Shown piece after piece: positions 1 to 7,185 of a stretch of DNA of 13,238 bases. Position numbers and translations under genes: made by a program. Under the pieces are notes generated by a model that was given only the letters and a program-made list of their open reading frames with translations, was not told the origin of the DNA and searched no databases. This stretch comes from an uncultured Neomegalonema sp. GTDB taxonomy: Bacteria; Pseudomonadota; Alphaproteobacteria; Rhodobacterales; Rhodobacteraceae. The DNA is taken from positions 1-13,238 of the forward strand of contig CALFWP010000100.1 of the NCBI GenBank assembly GCA_937927905.1, written 5' to 3'. Positions within the stretch are counted from its first letter, which is position 1. Each line of letters opens with the position of its first letter.

Positions 1-21
1 CCCCCCCCCCCCCCCCCCCCC
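1..21. repeat. Poly-C run at the window end
   Basis: Twenty-one consecutive C residues open the window and are followed directly by CGATCTCC-type unique sequence. It may be a genuine homopolymer at which assembly stopped, or a tailing or sequencing artefact. Confidence 0.95.
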
Positions 22-560
22 GATCTCCAAACGCCTTTTTTCTCAGAGCTCTTCTTGAGAGAAAAACAAGTGGCGTCGGCGGCGCTCGCTCTCTCTCTCC
101 CTGTCAGATCCTTGCCGCAGCTTTCTTTCTTTGCGGTTCCCAGTTATCAATATTATCATAAGAAGAAGCCAACACGAAAATGAGGCTGCTTAATTCTGCC
201 GTTCCTGGCAAGAGCCCATTTCAGCTCTTTTTCCATTGGCCGAGGGGCAGCCAGGTCGAGTGTCTCAGCCAATGAGCGAGCAAGCAACTTCTTCTTCGTC
301 TACACGCCCTGCGGCAAGGAGGAGAAGAAGGAGAGAGACCGGGGTAGAGGAGGAGGTTATCATATCGTTATTGATCTGACCAGAGACCGAGCTCGCTTCG
401 CTCCTCCGTCCCTCTCCTTCTTTCTCTCCAACCAGCCAGACCAGGCTGGTGGCTCAAGCTGACTACTAACTTTTTTTCCAGAAAGTATAATCCAAGAAAA
501 AAAAAACTAACTTGCTTGGCCCTCGTTCCGCTCGCATCGGGAAAAGAGATAAGAGGTGTA

Positions 561-576
561 TATATGTATACATATA
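561..576. repeat. AT-rich perfect palindrome
   Basis: TATATGTATACATATA is a perfect 16-base palindrome within a longer alternating TA/CA stretch (about 557-583). It could form a cruciform, but it is also what simple-sequence drift in eukaryotic intergenic DNA produces. No function is inferred. Confidence 0.6.
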
Positions 577-870
577 CATATATCCCCTAGTTTCCGTGTG
601 CTGGCTATAGTTTATATTTTGGGGATAAGGGGGGAGAATATAAAGCAAGCAGACAGAAGTTATGCTATACCTACCTACGTACATACGTAGAGGCATACAC
701 ACACGCACAACTTACTTAGAGCCGTAAGATCCAACTCGATGTTGGGGGGGAAGAAGGGAAAAAAGGCTGTAGAGCTCTGACTTGAATGACGCGCCGAGTC
801 CAAGCAGCGGGCAAAAAAAAGATGAAAGGGGAGAAAAAGAAGAGGAAGAGAAGAAGAAGTATAAAAGAGA

Positions 871-887
871 GAAAGAAAGAAAGAAAG
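871..887. repeat. (GAAA)n microsatellite
   Basis: Four tandem GAAA units plus one base, inside a purine-rich run starting near 820. It is typical of eukaryotic non-coding DNA and is one of the signs that this side of the window is not bacterial. Confidence 0.8.
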
Positions 888-1012
888 CAATATAGCCCCC
901 AGCCCCACTACACTATACTCTATAGCTACATGCTATAGCTGTGCAGTCTGTGTTTGGAGAGAAATGGTTAGTGCGTATGAGGAAGCCTCAAATGTGTGTA
1001 TGGATGTGAAGC

Positions 1013-1028
1013 CGTTCGTTCGTTCGTT
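1013..1028. repeat. (CGTT)4 microsatellite
   Basis: Four perfect CGTT units in tandem. It belongs to the same class of tetranucleotide repeats as the GAAA and GCTT runs nearby. Confidence 0.8.
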
Positions 1029-1231
1029 TAGAATGTAGTATATATGCTCAGGGGAAAGATGGAGCCGGCTGCTCTTGGACATGCTATGTACGTTCGCACA
1101 CACGGACAGATAGATAGATTGCCGCTGTTTCATCTTGCTATATTGCTGGTCATATAGACGACTACCGCTACTGCATGGTAGCAGTAGTTCATGCTACTTC
1201 TCTTGCTATACTTTCCGACAAACTTTCGGGC

Positions 1232-1258
1232 ATTGCAGCTAGCTATCTAGCTAGCAAT
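1232..1258. repeat. Imperfect hairpin made of AGCTAGC repeats
   Basis: ATTGCAGCTAG pairs with CTAGCT-A-GCAAT across a four-base CTAT loop, with one bulged A, giving an 11-pair stem. It is built from repeated CTAG/AGCT units that recur across the eukaryote-like segment, so the pairing may be a side effect of simple sequence. Confidence 0.5.
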
Positions 1259-1307
1259 AGTAAATTGTGGTTGAGTGATGCTCGAAGCTATCTCTTTCAA
1301 CTGTGGA

Positions 1308-1323
1308 GAAGAAGAAGAAGAAG
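1308..1323. repeat. (GAA)5 microsatellite
   Basis: Five perfect GAA units; a second GAA run lies at 2182-2194. It is simple sequence of eukaryotic style. Confidence 0.8.
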
Positions 1324-2330
1324 ATGCGAGTTTGCTGGCCAGCAGCAAGGAGCAGCAGTTTGCGTTGGTTTTGCGAGAAACATTGGAAAGATAGATATAC
1401 TAGTTAGTCTATAAGCAAGAAAAGAGGAAAAGCTTGGCTTACAGCTTGGCTTGTGTGGCTGCTGAGAGGCTATTTGAGTAGTAGAAGAAGGGGGGAGGAT
1501 GCTAGAAACAATAGAGTGAGGGGGGGTTAAAGGCTTAGCCAGCCAGTCCGACTCAGCCCGGGGCAAAGCTAGCTCATTTACTTTATTTAGCTTGATGATA
1601 TCGGCTTTGTTTGTTCAGTGAGTGCCGGAAAGTTTGAGCCATGATGGAAAGGTGGGGGATAGTTTTGTGGAAAGATATAGATAAATGGATCGAAGCTTTG
1701 TCAGGTCATTTACTGGTCTTGGTCACACATCCGTGCATCCAAATATTTAATTCGCACTTTGACTCCGTACTTTTCTTTGTTTGGAGGGATTATCGGGTCA
1801 GGCTCTGGGGCCTAATTTCCTGTCTTCCTCAGCAACCAAGTTGGCTTCACGCCTAGATTGCTCTACAGCAGCACTCACCACTCCCCAGAAAGTTTTACCC
1901 ATCTGAACACTGTTTAAGCTCAAGATGCTTGACTTCAGTGATCGTACGAGAACTGGTATTTCCATCTTGACAACAGCCGCTGACTTGACTCTGTACTTGT
2001 TTCCCGTCTTTCCAAACTTCCCAGTACTTTTGATCTTGCAGTACACCCATCAATTTTCATCCGTCAAAAAAAACCGGGAAAGCTTCTTTTCACCAGACAC
2101 AGTCAAGAAGAAGCCTCTCTCCTTCCTCAAAACCATTTTCTTTGAAGAAAAAAAAGAGGAGTAGGAATTGTCGATGATGGAGAAGAAGAAGAAGCAGGGA
2201 AGGAAGGCTGGGTAGCTAGTTCGATCGGTGTGAAAGTCTTGAAAAGCCTTTAGAAATGATAGACATTCGCATTGAATAGCCTTCCCATTTCTGTGACTAT
2301 CTTCCATCAATGCACGACTGCCTTTGACCA

Positions 2331-2346
2331 GCTTGCTTGCTTGCTT
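2331..2346. repeat. (GCTT)4 microsatellite
   Basis: Four GCTT units in tandem near the middle of the eukaryote-like segment. Confidence 0.8.
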
Positions 2347-2518
2347 CATTGGTCGTGGGGAGGGAGAGAAAAAAGCACCTCACTCGACCACAATAGAATT
2401 GATCACCGAACTCGTATTGCCCAAGTAGACTATTATATTGTGGCAGCGGCTAGCTCATTGAACAGGAACACAACGCCACGGCAGACAAGCAACCACCCAA
2501 GCAGCAATTCCAATTTTC

Positions 2519-2597
2519 ATCCTCCTCTTCTTCTTTTTGCTTTTTTACTTTTCTTGCTATCTATCTCTAGCTCTCACTCTCTCTCATTCTCACTCTA
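2519..2597 (+). repeat. Long pyrimidine-rich tract
   Basis: About 80 bases are almost entirely C and T, with CTAT and CTCT sub-repeats. Pyrimidine tracts like this are common near promoters or 3' splice sites in many eukaryotes, but no flanking exon can be identified, so it is listed only as low-complexity sequence. Confidence 0.6.
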
Positions 2598-3149
2598 ACT
2601 TGGGCGTTCAATGCCAATCTGTTTACTGAATTGGAGGCTGGTTGCTATAGCCACAAACGGATCTACTCGCCTGTATAAAAGTAAGTAAGCTACAGTTGCG
2701 TGTTAATGCTAATAGTAAGTAAAGAAATATTCTGTAAAAAAAATGCCGCTCACAAATATGTAGCTAACACTAGCGGACAATTTCGATAGCAAATTTTAAT
2801 GCTTTAATTTATTTACTTTTCGTCGAATCTTGTTCAGTCAGTATTTAATTTCCTCATTTCCCCTTTTTTTCTTTCTTCGCTAGCCTTGCCTTTTTGCAGT
2901 TTCCTTTCTCCTTTCTATCTGAAGTCAATCTCTCTACCTGCATGCATGCACATAGATCTAAATAGGTCTCTTGATAGCAACCTAGTACTTCCTTTTTGCT
3001 ATTATTATCAGGATTGATTTGCAGCTTTCTACCTGGTTAATGTGCATCCACTTAAAAGAAACATACCTACTCGTATGTAAAAAGGTGACAAATGGCATTT
3101 GAGTCGGCATCATCTGTAGTTGAACCACTCGTTTGGACATTTTGGAGGA

Positions 3150-3605
3150 TTAAACATAATTGCTGGCGATCTCGCGCATGAAAACAGCCGGATCGGCCAC
3201 GCGGATACCATATGTGCCGAAAGCGCGCAGGCGGGTCGGTCCGAATTCCGGATCGCGGATCATGACAGGGTTTTTCGTACCCCATTTGAGGTCCACAAAG
3301 CGCTTCATGGCAACGAAGTAAACCTCGGCCTTGAAGGGGCTGTTGAAACCATGATCCCAGCTTTTCAGCGTGGTCATAATCGGCATATTATTGGTTTCAA
3401 GCATATACATGCCCGGCGGGAACACATCCGCCAGCTGGCCCTCATTCACGAAAACCGCAACCTGTCCTTCGCGAACCGTCAGCTTTGCGCCGTATTTTAT
3501 CTCGTTCCCGTGCCGCTCAAAGCGATAGACCATGGTATCGGCATCATCGGTTGTCCACTCGATAACGTCGATAAATTCGCCGGTAATCCGATCCCAAAGG
3601 CTCAT
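3150..3605 (-). CDS. SPFH-domain protein (YdjI / 'virion core protein' type), C-terminus lost at the join
   Basis: The 151-codon frame encodes the N-terminal part of an SPFH protein of the type related to Bacillus YdjI. Visible signs are the N-terminal Trp-rich start (MSLWDRITGEFIDVIEW), the phrase VREGQVAVFVNEGQ at about residues 44-57, FPPGMYML at 62-69, and GTKNPVMIRDPEFG at 109-122. Family members are normally well over 300 residues and usually end in a zinc-ribbon-like tail; here the protein stops a few residues after MREIA (residue 147), where the DNA changes to eukaryote-like sequence. The last four codons are therefore foreign. ATG at 3605 is preferred over the GTG at 3608 because GAGGGA lies seven bases before the ATG. 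Bacillus YdjI is known to help place PspA at the membrane, so an envelope-stress scaffold role is likely. It is the last gene of the xpaC-telA operon. Confidence 0.82.
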   Translation of the reverse strand: MSLWDRITGEFIDVIEWTTDDADTMVYRFERHGNEIKYGAKLTVREGQVAVFVNEGQLADVFPPGMYMLETNNMPIMTTLKSWDHGFNSPFKAEVYFVAMKRFVDLKWGTKNPVMIRDPEFGPTRLRAFGTYGIRVADPAVFMREIASNYV

Positions 3606-3709
3606 CACACAATCCCTCTTCCAGTATATTCCGGCAGTATCCGGAACTTCCGCCGATGTTTGCCGGTGCAGGCATTTTAACCTACCAACGGCACCCGTCT
3701 GTCGGGCGG

Positions 3710-3759
3710 CGTACGTACGATTATTATGTATACGTATTCATCATAGTCTTTGAATTCAA
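3710..3759. promoter_or_regulatory. Cluster of three palindromes before the SPFH gene
   Basis: The 177-base gap between the DUF2927 and SPFH genes holds CGTACGTACG (3710-3719, perfect), ATGTATACGTATTCAT (3726-3741, 14 of 16 positions symmetric) and TTGAATTCAA (3750-3759, perfect). The stretch is AT-rich compared with its surroundings. Read on the minus strand, TTGAAT (3754-3759) and TACGTA (3731-3736) are 17 bases apart and could be a weak sigma70 promoter for the SPFH gene. This suggests the SPFH gene may be controlled separately from the three genes before it. No known regulator motif was recognised. Confidence 0.35.
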
Positions 3760-3782
3760 TGTTGCCGGAAACACCGTGTGTA

Positions 3783-4661
3783 TTATGCGGGTGTATTTTC
3801 ATTAATTCCAGCGGGCGCCTTAATCCCAGCAGGCCTGATTTGGCGGATGATCCGCTGTACCAGCGGTCCCATTTGCTGCACCGTCATTCCGGGGCGCACG
3901 CGCGGGTCGTAGAGAATACGCAACAGAAATTCGTCATGGTTGGTCAGCTCCAGGTATTCCTGATTGTCATTGAATATCGAGGGTCGCGCGTGCGGATCGT
4001 CATTCATCAGCCCGAGGCTCTGGACAATTTCCTCAACAATACAGGCCCGCCTGATCAGTGGCGGCAGTTCGTCTTTAATCAGGATATCGGCTTTGGTGAT
4101 TGCACCGCTGTCTGGGTCAACGGATATCAGCCCCAGACATTTTTCCTGTTCTGTATCGCGCCATCGTGCAACCATACTGCCGACCGCAGGGCCGAGAAAG
4201 CCTTCACTGCTGAGCCGGTAGACCGCGTTATTGCGTGTGCGGAACGGAATAAAACTCAGCCGCATATTTGGTCTGTGCGCATTCGCCGGTGCGATATCAA
4301 TTCCGGTCAGCTTACGAATATGTGCGATTAGTTCGGCAATTTTTTGCTTGTCTTCAGGCCTTGCACCTTCGACCTGATAACGCAGTGGTGCCAGCCATTT
4401 CGTGACAGGTATATTTCCATGGGCGTCCACGTCATCGGCGGCTTCGGCCCGCAATGCGATAGACAAAAAGTTACGGTGAAGCTGTGCATTGGTGAAGGGC
4501 GGTTCAGGAGATGGTTTCGCACTTGCAAAACTCGATCCCCTGAGAGTATCATCGACGGAAATTTCGGCCGGAGCTTCGGGAATTAGAGTCGCACAACCGG
4601 ATACCGTCAAGGCAGCAAGACATGCTGCGATCACGTTATGCTTCCGGAAGGCGACTTGCAT
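3783..4661 (-). CDS. DUF2927 domain lipoprotein
   Basis: A 292-residue putative lipoprotein. The N-terminus has basic residues (R6, K7), a hydrophobic stretch to about residue 20, and a lipobox V-S-G-C with Cys23 as lipidation site, followed by a Pro/Ser-rich linker to about residue 56. The DUF2927 domain fills about residues 60-260; recognisable parts are IPVTKWL (84-90), the Cys207 helix with EEIVQSLG (210-217), and NDNQEYLELTNHDEFLL with YDPRVRPGM after it. No activity is known for the family. The EEIVQ helix sits where a zincin would have HExxH, but both histidines are absent, so catalysis is not expected. ATG at 4661 is chosen over GTG at 4664, both only a few bases after the telA stop (4668), implying coupled translation. 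Confidence 0.85.
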   Translation of the reverse strand: MQVAFRKHNVIAACLAALTVSGCATLIPEAPAEISVDDTLRGSSFASAKPSPEPPFTNAQLHRNFLSIALRAEAADDVDAHGNIPVTKWLAPLRYQVEGARPEDKQKIAELIAHIRKLTGIDIAPANAHRPNMRLSFIPFRTRNNAVYRLSSEGFLGPAVGSMVARWRDTEQEKCLGLISVDPDSGAITKADILIKDELPPLIRRACIVEEIVQSLGLMNDDPHARPSIFNDNQEYLELTNHDEFLLRILYDPRVRPGMTVQQMGPLVQRIIRQIRPAGIKAPAGINENTPA

Positions 4662-4667
4662 CACATT

Positions 4668-5879
4668 TTACCCAGCAGCCGTGCCCACATTATCCCCTGT
4701 TCCGTCAGCCCGCGCCTTTGCAGCGGATAGGGTGGCTTTGAGTTCGGCCTCCATTTTCACCAGTTCCGCCTCCGCCTCCGCACGCTTTTGCTTGCCCTCA
4801 TCAGCGATCGCCAGACTTTCCTCGATCGTTTGGATCAGGCGTGAATTTGCCGTTTTGACCGCTTCGATATCAAAGACACTGCGCTCCATCTGTTCGCGGA
4901 CTTCACGGTTTGCCATTTGCAGGTTTTCGGCATTCTTTGTCAGCAATTCGTTGGTCAGGTCCGTGGCACCCTTAACCGCGCCGGCAGCATCGCGGGAGCG
5001 TTGTATCGTCACCGCCTGGGCAAGTTGCGTCTGCCAAAGCGGGACGGTATTGACGAGCGTAGAATTGATTTTGTTGACCAGGCTTTTGTCATTTTCCTGT
5101 ACCAGCCGGATGGAGGGCAGGGATTGCATTGTAACCTGCCGTGTAAGTTTCAGGTCATGAACACGGCGTTCCAGGTCATCTCTGGCGGCTCTGAGGTCGC
5201 GCAGTTCCTGTGCAACCATGATGCTGTCGCCTTCAGGGGCGTTTTCGACCTCGGCGGCCTTGGCCGGTATTGTGTCCGTGTCCAATTCCCGCAGCTTTTC
5301 CTCACCGGCGGCAATGTAGAGTGCGAGTTCGTCATAAAAGCCCAAAGAGGATTCATAAAGCTTGTCCAGAAACTTTATGTCTTTCAATAGTTTCGTTTCA
5401 TGACCGAGCAGTTCATCCTGTACCTTGTCGATTTGTCCCCGCACTTGTTCGTATTGCGTGACAAAATCGGCGACCTTTGAAGAGCGGCCTGTAATCCATG
5501 CCCAAATGCGCGATAAAAACCCGGGTTTTGCGCCCGGTGCAAGTTCGCTTGCATCAAAACCGCGTATGGTATTGACCATTGTTCTCAGCGAATTTCCGGC
5601 AGGTCCGACATCCTTGTTGCGCACGCCGTCCAGCATTTCATCGGAAATTGCGGTCAGGTTTTCCTGAGCCTTTGCACCGAATTTGATGATGGATTGCGTG
5701 TTGTTGATATCGACTTCATTCATGCGGCGGCGGATTTCGGCTTCGGTCGCAGAATCGGCCATTTCAATGGTGATGAGGTCCTGTTTCGGTTGTGCCAGAA
5801 CAATATTGCTGACCTCGTCCGCCTCGCGCAAGGCCAGGGCGGTTCTTTCCTGCAAAGAGTCAAGGGTTTGCGTGTTCAT
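4668..5879 (-). CDS. TelA / YaaN family 'toxic anion resistance' protein
   Basis: A 403-residue soluble, mostly helical protein of the TelA/KlaA family (PF05816), close to the usual length. Family marks are FLDKLYESSLGFYDELALYI followed by AGEEKL (about residues 170-195) and PLWQTQLAQAV (280-290). Flanking stretches (220-250 and 320-385) are charged and likely coiled coil. There is no signal peptide or clear membrane segment, so it should act in the cytoplasm, perhaps against the membrane next to XpaC. Members were first linked to tellurite resistance on plasmid RK2, and Bacillus has yaaN beside xpaC; the biochemical role is not known. AAGGA lies five bases before the ATG. It follows xpaC after 90 bases and is nearly touching the DUF2927 gene. 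Confidence 0.88.
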   Translation of the reverse strand: MNTQTLDSLQERTALALREADEVSNIVLAQPKQDLITIEMADSATEAEIRRRMNEVDINNTQSIIKFGAKAQENLTAISDEMLDGVRNKDVGPAGNSLRTMVNTIRGFDASELAPGAKPGFLSRIWAWITGRSSKVADFVTQYEQVRGQIDKVQDELLGHETKLLKDIKFLDKLYESSLGFYDELALYIAAGEEKLRELDTDTIPAKAAEVENAPEGDSIMVAQELRDLRAARDDLERRVHDLKLTRQVTMQSLPSIRLVQENDKSLVNKINSTLVNTVPLWQTQLAQAVTIQRSRDAAGAVKGATDLTNELLTKNAENLQMANREVREQMERSVFDIEAVKTANSRLIQTIEESLAIADEGKQKRAEAEAELVKMEAELKATLSAAKARADGTGDNVGTAAG

Positions 5880-5969
5880 GGTCGTCCTTTTTCCGGTCCT
5901 TTCGCAGACCTTTACAATTATTTTCTATGTGTCCGGCCGGACCGCCGTATGTTTGAAATCCGGGCGGTA
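5880..5969 (-). promoter_or_regulatory. Structured xpaC-telA gap
   Basis: This 90-base gap is unusually long for the operon and rich in inverted repeats: a perfect palindrome GTCCGGCCGGAC (5931-5942), and ACCGCC (5941-5946) pairing with GGCGGT (5963-5968) around a 16-base loop. The two overlap, so they are alternative folds. No T-run follows, so it is not a standard terminator. It may tune telA relative to xpaC or be an RNA processing site; that is inference from the pairing only. Confidence 0.35.
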
Positions 5970-6920
5970 TTATAAACGGGACGCAGTTTTCAGCCGGTCC
6001 GCAAGAACATCAATTTCTACATCCAATTCAATCCGGTCATTTTTTAGCAGTTTATCATGCTGATCGTCGAATTCGCGCTCCATATCGTCAAGCATGGAGC
6101 GGAATTTGATATAGATATCCTTTTCCCCGCTTAAGTCATTCTGGGATTTGACATATTTTTGCGTTGCTTCAAGTGCACCGTCCAGATAAACGACAAGAAA
6201 TTTTCTCGATCTCCGCAAATCCGACGGGTCATCTTCAATTCTTGATAGAATATCCCGCGCGCGTTTCGTAATACGATTGATCCGGTCCCGAAGCGGACGA
6301 TCCTGCAGCGAGGCACCGGCCGCTTCGATTCCCCCGATCTTTTCTTCCGCCTCGGTAATGGCGCTGATCACCATATCGGGTGTAATGCCCGTTGAGGTCG
6401 TGCTGCCTTTGTCTTTCAGCGGATCGGGACCGAAGGCGAAGAGAGCTGAAGCAAATCCCATGATACCGAAACCGGCGGATTGCAACAATCCGATTCCCCA
6501 TCCCGTCCAACAGGTCAGCAGAAGGCCGGCACCGGTTAATGCCGCACCTATGATTTTTCTGGGAAACTTCGGCGCTAATGCAAAATCGTGTGCCTCATAT
6601 TCCATCGCTGCATCTATCCCGCTTCTGATTGTAAAGGCGGCAAAGCAAAACATAGCGAAAAGGCCGAGATTGCCCATTGCCGCAAACGCATTTCCGTTCA
6701 GCACGCTTTTTATTGCAGAAAAAACAAGGGGTGAGGTTAATGCGATTATAAGCCAGGCCCGCGTTTTTCCGCTGCCTGTCCGCTGCTTGCGTTTGATGCC
6801 CACTCTGGTTCGGCTGATCCGCTCTAATGGAGCCGCGCGCAGATCCCGCTTTGTGTTTCCGGGACTGTAGGTTCCGCTGAACTTTACTGCTGAACGCGGT
6901 TGAAATTCATCATTACTCAT
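5970..6920 (-). CDS. XpaC family membrane protein (5-bromo-4-chloroindolyl phosphate hydrolysis protein family)
   Basis: A 316-residue protein with an Arg/Lys-rich cytoplasmic N-terminus (1-53), about four hydrophobic segments (roughly 54-74, 80-98, 121-140, 143-164) and a soluble C-terminal XpaC-type domain (about 165-316) of charged helices, including ITEAEEKIGGIEAA (188-201) and the basic run RDRINRITKRARDIL. The family (PF10112) is named from an indicator-dye phenotype in Bacillus and its true function is unknown. The pairing with a TelA-family gene directly after it is the same as Bacillus xpaC/yaaN and is the strongest support for the call. There is no Shine-Dalgarno site before ATG 6920; the start instead overlaps the stop of a small upstream ORF (ATGAGTAA), so translation is probably coupled to it. 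Confidence 0.85.
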   Translation of the reverse strand: MSNDEFQPRSAVKFSGTYSPGNTKRDLRAAPLERISRTRVGIKRKQRTGSGKTRAWLIIALTSPLVFSAIKSVLNGNAFAAMGNLGLFAMFCFAAFTIRSGIDAAMEYEAHDFALAPKFPRKIIGAALTGAGLLLTCWTGWGIGLLQSAGFGIMGFASALFAFGPDPLKDKGSTTSTGITPDMVISAITEAEEKIGGIEAAGASLQDRPLRDRINRITKRARDILSRIEDDPSDLRRSRKFLVVYLDGALEATQKYVKSQNDLSGEKDIYIKFRSMLDDMEREFDDQHDKLLKNDRIELDVEIDVLADRLKTASRL

Positions 6921-7044
6921 TTAAAAACAATACTTTATTTGTCGAATCTGTGGGCGTTGCAGATAGAAATGTTGCACAGGATGTCACTGTCAACAGTACA
7001 CCAAGGGCTATGAATGCCAGCATCCGAGTTGTTGAGTGTCCCAT
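6913..7044 (-). CDS. Small putative lipoprotein, coupled to xpaC
   Basis: A 43-codon ORF. The product begins with MGHSTTR, continues as a hydrophobic helix (MLAFIALGVLLTV, residues 8-20), has a lipobox V-T-S-C with Cys23, and ends in a short polar tail of about 20 residues. Three things support it as a real gene: AAAGGA at 7050-7055 lies five bases before the ATG; the stop overlaps the xpaC start by eight bases (ATGAGTAA); and xpaC has no ribosome site of its own. An alternative ATG at 7050 would sit directly against the Shine-Dalgarno and is less likely. No family was recognised. If it is not lipidated it would be a single-span membrane peptide. Its likely role is as the first member of the XpaC-TelA operon, in the envelope. 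Confidence 0.6.
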   Translation of the reverse strand: MGHSTTRMLAFIALGVLLTVTSCATFLSATPTDSTNKVLFLNE

Positions 7045-7067
7045 GACCATCCTTTGCTCTTAATGGA

Positions 7068-7073
7068 ACTATA
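7068..7073 (-). promoter_or_regulatory. Candidate -10 box for the xpaC operon
   Basis: On the minus strand TATAGT matches the sigma70 -10 consensus at five of six positions and lies about 24 bases before the small lipoprotein ATG, giving a short leader that keeps the AAAGGA ribosome site. The -35 position (CTTTTA, 17 bases upstream) is poor, so an activator or another sigma factor may be needed. Confidence 0.3.
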
Positions 7074-7128
7074 CCGGACATGTAGGGATTTAAAAGCCCG
7101 ACGAAACCGGTGAACTCGCAAGAGACGT

Positions 7129-7146
7129 TTCCCGAAAATGCGGGAA
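7129..7146 (-). repeat. Inverted repeat after the hydrolase gene
   Basis: TTCCCG and CGGGAA flank a six-base loop about 40 bases past the hydrolase stop. There is no T-run after it on the minus strand, so it is at best a weak terminator or an mRNA 3'-end hairpin separating the hydrolase from the xpaC operon. Confidence 0.3.
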
Positions 7147-7185
7147 CGGGCGGATCCCCGCTGAAACAGTCTGAATGGGCCTGAA

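Larger units (their letters stand above)
1..3160. other. Eukaryote-like non-coding segment
   Basis: No gene could be supported in this stretch. It is rich in short tandem repeats, purine-only and pyrimidine-only runs (for example around 820-890, 1300-1325, 2519-2597), A and T homopolymers and small AT palindromes, none of which occur in the bacterial part after 3160. Open frames here are all under 110 codons and give low-complexity peptides. The texture suggests the upstream or intergenic DNA of a protist, alga or fungus, but nothing allows a lineage call. It is probably fused to the bacterial DNA by assembly. The right edge is inferred from where the SPFH reading frame loses family resemblance (about 3160-3168). 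Confidence 0.8.

Noticed and set aside
1798..2349. Minus-strand open frames with a Lys/Val-rich peptide that might be eukaryotic exons
   Set aside because: An in-frame stop splits them, no splice sites or family motif were recognised, and the peptides are partly low-complexity. A weak repeat (about 1760-1780 versus 1984-2006) was also seen but is too short to interpret.
2272..2598. Plus-strand 108-codon frame ending in a Ser/Leu-rich tail
   Set aside because: The tail is a translation of the pyrimidine tract, and no recognisable domain is present.
3120..3680. Plus-strand 186-codon frame across the join
   Set aside because: It spans the eukaryote-bacterium join and is antisense to the clear SPFH frame.
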